Shown here in pieces: positions 43,169 to 50,778 of a stretch of 64,000 nucleotides of DNA. How positions within the stretch are numbered: position 1 is the stretch's first letter; each line of letters starts with the position of its first letter. The translations under genes and the position numbers were made by a program. Origin of the DNA: Treponema parvum (GTDB taxonomy: Bacteria > Spirochaetota > Spirochaetia > Treponematales > Treponemataceae); contig NZ_CP054142.1 of NCBI RefSeq assembly GCF_017893965.1, forward strand, positions 992,001 to 1,056,000, given 5' to 3'. The notes beneath the pieces are model-generated. The model saw only the letters and a list, made by a program, of their open reading frames with translations. It made no database searches and was not told the origin of the DNA.

Positions 43169-45217
43169 ATGGGTATATTTTTGAAACGATATATTTTTTT
43201 CTGCATTGTGATTTTTTCAGCATCGTTTTTATTTTCACAGGAAACTGAAGACGATGTTATCACCGTCGATGCGGAAAAGATCGAACAGACTATCGACGAT
43301 GCCGTCGAACAAAAAAAAGTTATCACAACCGACGACATACGAAAGTCTGGTTCCAAGACTGTCGGTGACGCTTTAAAAACGCTTCCCGATGTTGCGGTGA
43401 ACGCCGCCACAGCAGGCAACGCCAACGAATCCGTCACAATGCAGGGGCTCGGCAACGGCTACGTTAAAATCATGATAGACGGCGTGAGCGTTTCAACCGA
43501 TATATCGGGATCCACGCCGATTTTTCAGATCCCTATTGAAAACATCGAACGCATCGAAGTTATCAAGGGTGCGGATTCCGTTTTGTACGGAAGCGACGCG
43601 ATGGGAGGCGCCATCAACATCATAACGAAGCGTGGAAGATCGGATTCCGAAAAACAAGATTCGCAGGATGCCGAAAAAACAAAGTTGAAAATTGCCGGTG
43701 GCATTACCGAAGAAGTCGGATTTATGCCGCTGATACTGGGATGGAAAAACTATGCGGCGGGAAATCTCACCGTTTCGGGAAAGCATATTTCGAATACCCT
43801 GATAGGCAGTTTCGATTTTAATCCGGGAAGGGAAAAGAAGACCGAAGACGCCCTCGCCGGAAAAATTACCTATTATGAAGATACAAAAAAAATACTCGGT
43901 TTTGTGCGGGATACGCTTACGTGGAACGACGTGTGGGGTTCCGTCGGCGCATACACAGTGTATACGGGTTCTCACCAAATAAGCAATTATACGAAAACGG
44001 GGCTCGATAAAGGCGCGGATATGACGTATACCACTCACCGCGGAGAGTTCGGGCTTACGGGAAAATATATCTTCGACGAAAAGCTGTACGTTGACAGCTT
44101 TTTGGCGGGGAAACTGTATTTTATGGAGACGGTTTACAACGTAAAGGCCGGGCTGCACTCTTCGTCGACGGGAACACATTCCAATTCTTCCGACGTGGAA
44201 AGCGATACAAGGGTGCACTGGACGCCGAATACGATAAACGATATCACGTTGGGTGCAAACGCAGACCTCGAATCGATGAGCGGTACGTCGTTCGAAAAGC
44301 GAAAATATGCTTTGGAAACCGCGCTCTTCGCACAGGACAGCATTGCACTTTTCGACGCAAAGCTGACGCTCGTTCCCGGCGTCCGCTTCGACGTTTCACC
44401 GAGCGTTCAGGGAAGCAGCGCGCTTTTTATGGCGACGCCGAAGTTCGGCATAAAATACAATCCGACCGAAAAGACGGCGCTCCGTTTCAGCTACGGCATG
44501 GGGTATAAAATTCCTTCGCTGAAAGAAAAACACTGGATTTTCAGACACAGCTACGCACCCGGCGCCGGAAACTTTATCCTCTACGGAAATCCGAATCTCG
44601 TTCCGGAAAAATCGCACAGCTTCAATATCGGCGTCGAGCAAAACGTAAAAAATCTTTTTAAAGTTTCCGCCGGCGGCTATTTCAACTACATACTCGACCT
44701 CATCGACAGCGTCGTCACCGATGCGTCTTCGTCTCCGCAGAAACGCGAATATCGAAACGTGGATAAGGCGATGACTTACGGAGGCGATATTTCAATAAGC
44801 TCGGATATGGACAGGCTCAACGTAAAAGTCGGCTACGCATACACCGGAGCGAAGTTTTTTGATAAAGACACCGCCGGATGGGAAAACCTCGCGCTGCGCG
44901 TTCCGCACCGCCTCACCGCACACGTCGCCTACCGCATTCCCGTCATCGAAACGACGGCCGCTTTGAACGTGCAGTGGAATTCGCCGCAGCTTTTGACGGC
45001 GAAAAGCGGTTACTACACGCCCGATTACTGTATGGTCGGCTTTGACGTTTCGAAAAAGTTTTTGGATGAAAAACTCGAAGTATATGTCGGTGTGGACAAT
45101 ATGCTGAACAATATTCACTTTGTAAAAGGGACGAACGGAGAAACGCAAAAAAAATATTACGGGCTTGCCGACGGTATCGGTGTGCGTATCGGCGGTAAAT
45201 ATAATTTCGGGAAGTGA
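43169..45217 (+). CDS. TonB-dependent outer-membrane receptor
   Basis: 682 residues. A signal peptide (FFCIVIFSASFLFSQ) is followed directly by a TonB-box-like DDVITVDAEK. The plug domain covers ~50-165 (GDALKTLPDVAVNAATAG; PIENIERIEVIKGADSVLYG; AMGGAINIITKRG) and a barrel runs from ~170 to the end (VRIGGKYNFGK). It should import a large iron ligand such as haem or a siderophore. The ATG at 43169 has no clear ribosome site. The gene is followed after 49 bp by a lipoprotein gene. No haem-receptor FRAP/NPNL pair is convincing, although NPNLVPEKSHSFNIGVEQ near residue ~480 is a family barrel motif. Confidence 0.92.
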   Translation: MGIFLKRYIFFCIVIFSASFLFSQETEDDVITVDAEKIEQTIDDAVEQKKVITTDDIRKSGSKTVGDALKTLPDVAVNAATAGNANESVTMQGLGNGYVKIMIDGVSVSTDISGSTPIFQIPIENIERIEVIKGADSVLYGSDAMGGAINIITKRGRSDSEKQDSQDAEKTKLKIAGGITEEVGFMPLILGWKNYAAGNLTVSGKHISNTLIGSFDFNPGREKKTEDALAGKITYYEDTKKILGFVRDTLTWNDVWGSVGAYTVYTGSHQISNYTKTGLDKGADMTYTTHRGEFGLTGKYIFDEKLYVDSFLAGKLYFMETVYNVKAGLHSSSTGTHSNSSDVESDTRVHWTPNTINDITLGANADLESMSGTSFEKRKYALETALFAQDSIALFDAKLTLVPGVRFDVSPSVQGSSALFMATPKFGIKYNPTEKTALRFSYGMGYKIPSLKEKHWIFRHSYAPGAGNFILYGNPNLVPEKSHSFNIGVEQNVKNLFKVSAGGYFNYILDLIDSVVTDASSSPQKREYRNVDKAMTYGGDISISSDMDRLNVKVGYAYTGAKFFDKDTAGWENLALRVPHRLTAHVAYRIPVIETTAALNVQWNSPQLLTAKSGYYTPDYCMVGFDVSKKFLDEKLEVYVGVDNMLNNIHFVKGTNGETQKKYYGLADGIGVRIGGKYNFGK

Positions 45218-45219
45218 GG

Positions 45220-45262
45220 CAAGCGTCGCTTGTCGATTTCCTGAAAAAGTTTTTATAGGAGG
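45220..45262 (+). repeat. Truncated hairpin-repeat leader (copy 5)
   Basis: A CAAGC-gtc-GCTTG hairpin, then GATTTCCTGAAAAAGTTTTT and ATAGGAGG. The 3' part is nearly identical to the 3' arm and ribosome site of the copy at 46531-46557, so both lipoprotein genes share the same translation-start leader. Confidence 0.65.
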
Positions 45263-45266
45263 TTTT

Positions 45267-46241
45267 ATGAAAAAAAACATGCGATATTTTTTTAAGGGAG
45301 GAGCTGCGGCGATTTCGGCGGCGCTGATTTTGCTGTCGGTTTCCTGCTCGCAAAGCGCGGACGAGCTTAAAGATCACGACATCAGCGAGCTGTACGGTTA
45401 TACGTACCACGGAACCATTACCGCTTCAGGCGGCAATACTTTAATACCGTTGCTTATTTTATATAACGATAAGCGGGCCGATTGGAATATGAGCATCAAC
45501 GGAATGAATGTCGTTCCGTTTTATTATTATACCGTTAAGAATTCCAAAAGCAACTACACGATGTATTGGTTCGGCGGCTCGGATCTGGCGGCGGCGGAAT
45601 CTCACGACAAGTCAAAAGCTGCGATGACCGTTCAGCTCGGCATAAACTCTTTGGATGAAGTGGTCATTTTGCTTACCGGCGACGGTCTTACCGGCATCGA
45701 AGCGATGCAAAACACGCGCGTTCCCATGTATAAGCAAACGGCAATTCCGAAAAACACAAATGCACCCTCAATAGCGTTTGATCCGAGCATTCAGGACGTA
45801 ACGATTGAAATTCCGAGCGACGCCGCGGCGGCCGATTGGGGAGGGAGTGCTTCGTATACGGGAACATTTGACTATTTGATCGGACCAGGCGGAAACACAG
45901 CGAGAGGACACGGAAGCTGCGGCGCCGGAATCGAACCGAAAATTACCTTTGCGTCGGACGGAACGCACACGGTAAAGCTCGGTATGCACCGCTTTGCCTA
46001 TACGCCTATGATGACCATTGAAGGTTACGATATTCCCGGTGTGCGTGTGTCTGAAAAAGACGGCGTATATTATTTGAAGCGTGATCCGGCCGGTGTTCCT
46101 GCAAATATGGGTGGTGTATCTAAAACATTAAACGATCTGACGGTTTGCGGAAAACTTGAAGGCGGCAAACTGACGCTGCGCGTCGAATTTAAGCCGGGCG
46201 CGATGCCGCTTCCGATTATTGAAATATTCACAAGCAATTAA
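45267..46241 (+). CDS. Iron-island surface lipoprotein
   Basis: 324 residues from ATG 45267 (AGGAGG). The signal peptide ends ALILLSVSC|SQ, a spirochaetal lipobox. The mature protein has two parts rich in beta strands and aromatic residues (YGYTYHGTITASGGNTLIPL, then FYYYTVKNSKSNYTMYWFGG; later HTVKLGMHRFAYTPMMTIEGYDIP). It has no family I recognise. Its place directly behind the TonB receptor suggests a ligand-capture lipoprotein, as in HmuY- or HbpA-type systems; that is inference. A small AAACGGA/TCCGTTT hairpin (46240-46256) overlaps its stop. Confidence 0.78.
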   Translation: MKKNMRYFFKGGAAAISAALILLSVSCSQSADELKDHDISELYGYTYHGTITASGGNTLIPLLILYNDKRADWNMSINGMNVVPFYYYTVKNSKSNYTMYWFGGSDLAAAESHDKSKAAMTVQLGINSLDEVVILLTGDGLTGIEAMQNTRVPMYKQTAIPKNTNAPSIAFDPSIQDVTIEIPSDAAAADWGGSASYTGTFDYLIGPGGNTARGHGSCGAGIEPKITFASDGTHTVKLGMHRFAYTPMMTIEGYDIPGVRVSEKDGVYYLKRDPAGVPANMGGVSKTLNDLTVCGKLEGGKLTLRVEFKPGAMPLPIIEIFTSN

Positions 46242-46338
46242 ACGGATTTTCCGTTTGAAAATATACTGCTTCGAAAGAAGCTGAAGGAGGTATGATAAAA
46301 AGCGCCGTCTGATATCGCCGTCGCTAAAGTCCGGAGCC

Positions 46339-46364
46339 GAAAAACGCTGAAGCGTTTTTCTTTT
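46339..46364 (+). terminator. Rho-independent terminator after the first lipoprotein
   Basis: GAAAAACGC-TGAA-GCGTTTTTC (46339-46360) followed by TTTT. It lies in the 320-bp gap before the next lipoprotein; the rest of the gap is hairpin-repeat sequence. Confidence 0.65.
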
Positions 46365-46378
46365 ATCGGAGACATTCG

Positions 46379-46557
46379 CGATTTCTGCGCGGGGAACTTC
46401 GCGCTTTGCGCTCGTTGCAAGTCGCGCATTGCTCGAAATTGCAGCGTTCTTATCTCGAGTTTGCGTTGCAAACTTGATTATTAAATATGTGCGCCAGTGC
46501 GCACGGCTAAAAACTTTTTCGGAAATTGATATTTCCTGCAAAAGTTTTTATAGGAGG
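46379..46557 (+). repeat. Composite hairpin repeat in front of the second lipoprotein (copy 6)
   Basis: After a GC-rich stretch with GCGCTT/CGCGC short pairs come AGTTTGC/GCAAACT (46458-46474), GTGCGC/GCGCAC (46489-46504), and outer AAAACTTTT (46510-46518) / AAAAGTTTT (46540-46548) around inner GGAAAT-tgat-ATTTCC (46521-46536). AGGAGG of the gene follows 3 nt after the arm. The outer stem is wholly different from the lolE copy yet fully paired. Confidence 0.85.
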
Positions 46558-46562
46558 TTTTT

Positions 46563-47225
46563 ATGAAAAAATATATGTTTATTGCAGCGGCTTTAGCGGC
46601 CGTTCTTGTCGGTTTCAGCGCATGCAGCAACGGTTCGTCGGACAACAATACGCCGACGATACCGGGGGGGGGCTCCGGTACTCCCGAAGTGCCCCTGTTG
46701 CCAGGAAACTATACCGTCGAATCGGACTTGAGCTGCGTTGCCCCCGGAATGAACAATGCCGACTTAGCTAAAGGGGTTCCGGTAAGCGGATATAAACCTT
46801 TACTGGAAAGTACTCGCGCTACCGTTGACAGCGACGGGAACATAACACTCACCCTGAAATTTAGAAAGGCACGCATACATTTTAACGCTTCCGCTGCGGC
46901 AATAAACACCTTTATCGATCCGCGCAATTCACCGCCCGGCTATTACGATATGGCCGGAGTTAAACAGAATGCGCTGTCTACCACCGTAAGTACCGATGAC
47001 ACTGCGAAAGATCCTACCAATCAGGATGTTTACTATCTTACTTCAATGACCTTTCCTGCAAGCAAAGGAAAATCTGAATATTTTTTGTGGATTTACATCA
47101 ATTCCGGCTTTATGGGCGCGCAGTTCAGCGACGGAAAAGGGACGGCGGGACACAGTCAACCGAACCAGCACTCAAAATATGCCGGTAAATTTACCGTCGA
47201 TTGGACTACTCTTACGAAAGAATAG
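46563..47225 (+). CDS. Iron-island surface lipoprotein with in-frame poly-G tract
   Basis: 220 residues. The signal peptide ends AVLVGFSAC|SNG. A run of nine G (46664-46672) encodes the Gly of TIPGGGSGTP just after the lipid anchor. Loss or gain of one G brings an early stop in either frame, so expression can switch on and off. The mature part is beta-rich: GNYTVESDLSCVAPGMNNAD, then ATVDSDGNITLTLKFRKARI and YFLWIYINSGFMGAQF. The pattern weakly recalls NEAT-like haem-binding domains, but I cannot establish that. AGGAGG at 46552-46557. Confidence 0.8.
   Translation: MKKYMFIAAALAAVLVGFSACSNGSSDNNTPTIPGGGSGTPEVPLLPGNYTVESDLSCVAPGMNNADLAKGVPVSGYKPLLESTRATVDSDGNITLTLKFRKARIHFNASAAAINTFIDPRNSPPGYYDMAGVKQNALSTTVSTDDTAKDPTNQDVYYLTSMTFPASKGKSEYFLWIYINSGFMGAQFSDGKGTAGHSQPNQHSKYAGKFTVDWTTLTKE
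46664..46672 (+). repeat. Homopolymeric G9 tract
   Basis: Nine consecutive G in the 5' coding part of the lipoprotein gene. Treponemal poly-G tracts are known sites of slipped-strand variation. Confidence 0.85.
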
Positions 47226-47247
47226 CATATACTGAATACGTTTGCTG

Positions 47248-47291
47248 TACCGGCGGAAAAAGCGATTGCTTTTTTTTCGCCGGTATTTTTT
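47248..47291 (+). terminator. Rho-independent terminator closing the iron island
   Basis: TACCGGCG-GAAAAAGC / GCTTTTTTTT-CGCCGGTA followed by TTTTTT, 23 bp after the lipoprotein stop. Confidence 0.8.
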
Positions 47292-47394
47292 CTAGCGGCA
47301 AGAAGCCGCTTATATTTAATAAAAGTCATCGCACCTTTACGGATATAAGAGCCTTGGGTATATTTGAAACTTTTAGTAGTTCTTAATTGATACA

Positions 47395-47649
47395 TTAATC
47401 CGTCATCGCCGCTTTGAATTCGTCAAATGAATTAACTGTTGCGGAATTTATTCTCCCGTCGTCCTCGCAAGATGTATAAAAAGGCACCGTTCTAGGCGTA
47501 TTACTTCTTATTATGTAGGCACACCACGTATTGGCTTTTTAGCTTTCTTGAGGGTTCCACCAATTACCTTGTTTCGGAACGATAAAATCTTTATTAACTA
47601 AAGTTATCTTTTCCAAAATTCCACGCAGTGACTTCTGATTCAGCTCCAT
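47395..47649 (-). pseudogene. Phage structural-type gene interrupted by an in-frame stop
   Basis: From ATG 47649 the frame reads MELNQKSLRGILEKITLVNK, then FIVPKQGNWWNPQES, a TAA at 47539-47541, and continues in the same frame as KANTWCAYIIRSNTPRTVPF, then FYTSCEDDGRINSATVNSFD and a stop at 47395. The first 36 residues and the readthrough resemble one phage neck/tail-completion-type protein split by a nonsense mutation. Nothing else in the gap 47292-47394 is coding. Confidence 0.55.
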
Positions 47650-47752
47650 TCCCGATCACCTTTTCAAGCGTATAGAGGATAAAACCGCCTTCATTGTTCC
47701 AGTCGTTATCAGACTTTAGTCTGAACAAAACTCCGTTAATTTTTGTAAACAT
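47594..47752 (-). CDS. Small phage-remnant protein
   Basis: 52 residues beginning MFTKINGVLFRLKSDNDWNN and ending WNFGKDNFS. It overlaps the start of the next minus-strand remnant (47649) and follows the 47777-48112 gene, so order and overlap fit a phage late operon. The family is not recognised. Confidence 0.5.
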   Translation of the reverse strand: MFTKINGVLFRLKSDNDWNNEGGFILYTLEKVIGNGAESEVTAWNFGKDNFS

Positions 47753-47776
47753 TCCGGAAAGCCCTTGCGATTGCGT

Positions 47777-48112
47777 TTAAAGCTCTACGATCGAAGATTT
47801 AACAAGGTTCCCGTTCGAATCCTTTAAGGTTTTACCCCCTGTGTGATGATATAGCCCTTGTATTTCCTTTTGGCTGTCTTTATCGACATCCCAACCGCCG
47901 TTTATTTTTCGCCAATACCATAGCGGCATTGAAACGGTGTCTGTTTCTGCGTCTAACATACCCGCGCTTGCGTCCTTTTGTCGCAAGTATAACCGTATCA
48001 TCGAGCCGTCGCCTTCTTTTACGCGCTCGATTGCTTTTCCCTCGACAAAGTCAAGGACTGTTTCCTCGCTGGATATACGCCTGTTCTTTTTGTAGTTTTT
48101 TCGTCTACTCAT
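47777..48112 (-). CDS. Phage-type hypothetical protein
   Basis: 111 residues, starting MSRRKNYKKNRRISSEETVL after GAGAGAG. It is charged, with a mid segment MPLWYWRKINGGWDVDKDSQ and the C-terminus HHTGGKTLKDSNGNLVKSSI. No domain is recognised. It lies upstream of two other small minus-strand remnants and downstream of a broken DNA methyltransferase, which fits a decayed prophage. Confidence 0.55.
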   Translation of the reverse strand: MSRRKNYKKNRRISSEETVLDFVEGKAIERVKEGDGSMIRLYLRQKDASAGMLDAETDTVSMPLWYWRKINGGWDVDKDSQKEIQGLYHHTGGKTLKDSNGNLVKSSIVEL

Positions 48113-48141
48113 ACTCTCTCGGACGTATCGGAGTTTTTATC

Positions 48142-48407
48142 CTACTCAAGACATCCGCTTGTTATCGGTCTACCGGTTTCTCTTGCCCATTTGGTATAAC
48201 GGCGACGGATAACATCGCAATAAACGGGATCGAGTTCTCAATAAACGTCTCAAATAATTTAACAGGCTTCATTGTCGGGTGCGATTCGTTGCGGCTAGGC
48301 TTGTCGCAGTGGATCACGGTAGTCAAATCTCGCCTTCTACCCCAAAAATGCGCAGCGCATTGACGGCTTCGATAAAATTCCATCGAACGGGAATAACGAC
48401 ATAGCAT
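48142..48407 (-). pseudogene. DNA methyltransferase fragment with internal deletion
   Basis: Minus-strand frames read FWGRRRDLTTVIHCDKPSRN, then ESHPTMKPVKLFETFIENS, the C-terminal hallmark of N4/N6 DNA methylases. In another frame the sequence continues LDPVYCDVIRRRYTKWARETGRPITSG to a stop at 48142. The usual DPFxGSG cofactor segment between these two blocks is absent, so a deletion plus frameshift has removed it. No activity is possible from this copy. Confidence 0.65.
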
Positions 48408-48415
48408 TAATCGAA

Positions 48416-48808
48416 ATGTTCCTTGTTGAAGCTGCGGCAGGGAAGGGGCGGGAAGTTGCTGAATACTATGACGTTACCCAGATCCCCATACTGGAGCGAT
48501 TTATTTACCCGTATAAAGCCAATCAGGTAAAAGCCGTTATCGTTAAAGGCGACAGTATGAACGGTATGCATATCTGCCATAACGATATAGTGCTATTTGT
48601 GCCGGAAGAAAAGGGATGTAACGGCATTTTTGTCATATCAATAAATAACAACGTGCTGGTAAAACGCCTTGAATTCAACCCTGCCGAACATTGCGTCCGA
48701 GTGTTGAGCGAAAATGAAAAATACGCGCCGATCGTCATAAAAGAAAACGGCGGCGATATACTGACGGTAAGCGGGCGGGTGATTGTCGTGCTGCATCGGG
48801 CGATGTAA
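48416..48808 (+). pseudogene. S24-family (LexA/CI-like) repressor C-terminal domain, HTH missing
   Basis: 130 residues from ATG 48416, with the open frame reaching back to about 48323. The S24 protease fold is intact: catalytic Ser in VKGDSMNGMHICHNDIVLF and Lys in NNVLVKRLEF. The N-terminal helix-turn-helix of phage repressors is absent, and the sequence is joined to the methyltransferase fragment read on the other strand. No ribosome site precedes it. It is probably a remnant; a free S24 domain is possible but less likely. Confidence 0.65.
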
Positions 48809-48944
48809 CGTCCTGTGGCGTAGCGTTGTTTATTGGTAAATGGCACACGGCTTATTGACGTTTTAATCAACGGGAAGTATCATTTAACAACAAGAATTTC
48901 AGACGAGATCGGTTTTCAAATAACAGAACAAAGGCTTATTTTTA

Positions 48945-49027
48945 TGGCTCGCTCGTCTATTTTTCCGCCATCCACGGCGGTACTTAAACGAGGAGTTTGC
49001 TGCGCAAACGTCGCTTACTAGGAAGGA
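48945..49027 (+). repeat. Hairpin repeat in front of the nitroreductase (copy 7)
   Basis: CCGCC-atccac-GGCGG (48965-48980), nearly identical to the third module of the cstA copy, then GTTTGC-tgc-GCAAAC (48995-49009), then the AGGAAGG ribosome site (49020-49026). The terminal two-step hairpin is missing. The stretch 48809-48944 has no supported gene. Confidence 0.7.
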
Positions 49028-49028
49028 T

Positions 49029-49601
49029 ATGATAAAAGATCTTGTATTGCAAAGCCGCTCTTATCGCCGCTTTTATGAAAATGAAAAAATTTCTGAAGGT
49101 ACTCTCGTCTCTTTAATCGACGTTGCCCGTCTTTGTCCGTCGGCCGCAAATCAGCAGCCTTTAAAATATCGCTTGGTAAATGATGCCGAAGAGAATAAAA
49201 AATTATTTTCATGCCTTCATTGGGCTATGGCGTTGCCTGAGTGGGGCGGGCCGGCGGAAGGTGAAAGACCGTCCGCTTATATAATTATTCTTGACGATTT
49301 ACGAATAGCAAAGAATAGGCAAACGGACGTCGGCATTGCCGCGCAATCGATAATGCTCGCCGCTTCGGAGCGGGGACTGGGCGGCTGTATGCTCGGCGCG
49401 ATCGACCGCGAAAAACTTTTTGAATTATTCGGCCTTGATAAAGAAAAATACGAAATCGAACTGGTGCTTGCCTTAGGCAAACCTAAAGAAACCGTAAAGA
49501 TTGTACCGCTTGACGAAGGCGGAAGCGTTAAATACTTTCGCGACGAAAAGCAAATCCACTATGTTCCCAAAAGGAATTTGGACGATATAATAGTAAAATA
49601 A
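49029..49601 (+). CDS. Nitroreductase-family flavoprotein
   Basis: 190 residues. FMN-binding motifs: RSYRRFYENEKIS near the N-terminus, ARLCPSAANQQPLKYRLV (~residues 34-51), AAQSIMLAASERGLGGCMLGAI (~108-129) and ELVLALGKPKE. The class reduces nitro compounds, quinones or flavins with NAD(P)H. The start at 49029 directly follows the repeat-derived AGGAAGG. Confidence 0.9.
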   Translation: MIKDLVLQSRSYRRFYENEKISEGTLVSLIDVARLCPSAANQQPLKYRLVNDAEENKKLFSCLHWAMALPEWGGPAEGERPSAYIIILDDLRIAKNRQTDVGIAAQSIMLAASERGLGGCMLGAIDREKLFELFGLDKEKYEIELVLALGKPKETVKIVPLDEGGSVKYFRDEKQIHYVPKRNLDDIIVK

Positions 49602-49700
49602 GTTTTTATTCGGCAAAACGCCCCAAGGTTTTTATCCGAAGGAAATTTTCTGTCCAGCGGAAAATTTTTCTTAAAGTGCGCCGTTCAATTTGCAGCGGCG

Positions 49701-50762
49701 TTACTTTGCCTTTGAAAAAACGGCGGCGGCAAATTCTTGAGGATATTCGTTTATTATTGCCGCTTCAAGCGCTCTTGTCGCCGCGTTAAGGGCGTCCTGT
49801 TCTGTCAGTTTTCCTACGCGAGCGTTCTTTGTCCACGGAAATATATTTTTTCCGCTTGACGTGTCCGTCGTCGTAGAAGTTACGTTATAACGGACAAAGG
49901 CATATTGGGAATCCGGCATCTGTATGTTTTCATAAGAGACGCTTGCGGTAAGTTCATAAAGGACATTCGTCGTATCTGAAACCTTTTTATCCGCTTGTTT
50001 CGCAAGGGCTTTTATTCCGAACGACGAAAGCGCCGATGCAAAGGCTGCAGCAACTCTGCCGTCGGTATCTCCGTCTACGGAAATACTAACGTTTATTTTG
50101 GACAAGAGTTCCGCCGTCCTTTGGGCGACGGCATTTGTCGAGCCGTAATCTACGGAAACGGTCTTTTTATACACGGGCTTAATGATCGCGAGGAGTGAAA
50201 AATAATAGTCGTTTGTTTTCGCAAGCTCGTATGCGTTTACGGCGTAAGCGCAGCTTTCGAAAGTGCCTTCCGTTTTTTCGGCAAGTAAAAGCAGTTCTTT
50301 TACGGCGGCATTGTTTTCTTCTATTTTGCTGCGGTAATATTGTCCGCTTTCGTTTCTGTTTAAAACCGCCAACGCGTATTCCGTGCCGTCGGGAGCGGAG
50401 TACGATCTTTTAACGGAAATACCCGCAAGATCATTTAATGAAGTCGACGTTTTTATCCGTGAAAGATATGAGGACACTCCTTCGCTTGCACTTGAAAACG
50501 ACATCTGCGTATTTTCTTCGGCTTCGATATTCTGGTTGAGCACTCTGCCTATTGCGGCTGCCGCATCATTTTCCGCGTCGCCCCTCGATTTCGCGCTGCC
50601 TATTCCCGTAATATATGCGTCCGACGGAAACAGCGTCTCGGGATTATTCAGCCATTCCGGTTGTTTTTGACCGCTATCGGCGGATTTTTTCTTTGCTCCT
50701 CCGGCATATGCGGCTGCCGATAAGCAAAGCAATATGGCGCACGCGGCGCTTGCGTATCTCAT
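49701..50762 (-). CDS. LPP20-like exported protein
   Basis: 353 residues. The signal peptide ends AAAYA|GG with no lipobox Cys. Residues ~30-150 are LPP20-like: PEWLNNPETLFPSDAYITGIGSAKSRGDAENDAAAAIGRVLN. A second domain (~190-300, VSVDYGSTNAVAQRTAELLSKINVSISVDGD) recalls LpoB/CsgG-type alpha/beta folds, and YALAVLNRNE is the typical LPP20 end strand. It is 16 bp downstream of the lpoB-like gene and probably co-transcribed with it. Its role in envelope stress or peptidoglycan is inferred from partners. Confidence 0.8.
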   Translation of the reverse strand: MRYASAACAILLCLSAAAYAGGAKKKSADSGQKQPEWLNNPETLFPSDAYITGIGSAKSRGDAENDAAAAIGRVLNQNIEAEENTQMSFSSASEGVSSYLSRIKTSTSLNDLAGISVKRSYSAPDGTEYALAVLNRNESGQYYRSKIEENNAAVKELLLLAEKTEGTFESCAYAVNAYELAKTNDYYFSLLAIIKPVYKKTVSVDYGSTNAVAQRTAELLSKINVSISVDGDTDGRVAAAFASALSSFGIKALAKQADKKVSDTTNVLYELTASVSYENIQMPDSQYAFVRYNVTSTTTDTSSGKNIFPWTKNARVGKLTEQDALNAATRALEAAIINEYPQEFAAAVFSKAK

Positions 50763-50778
50763 ACCTTTTCCTGACTTT

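Noticed and set aside
46292-46312. Mini-ORF MIKSAV after AAGGAGG, possible leader peptide before the terminator at 46339
   Set aside because: The ribosome site is only 1 nt from the ATG, and no rare-codon or ligand logic is visible.
48833-49021. 62-codon frame upstream of the nitroreductase
   Set aside because: The last third is the hairpin repeat and the rest has no ribosome site or recognisable family.
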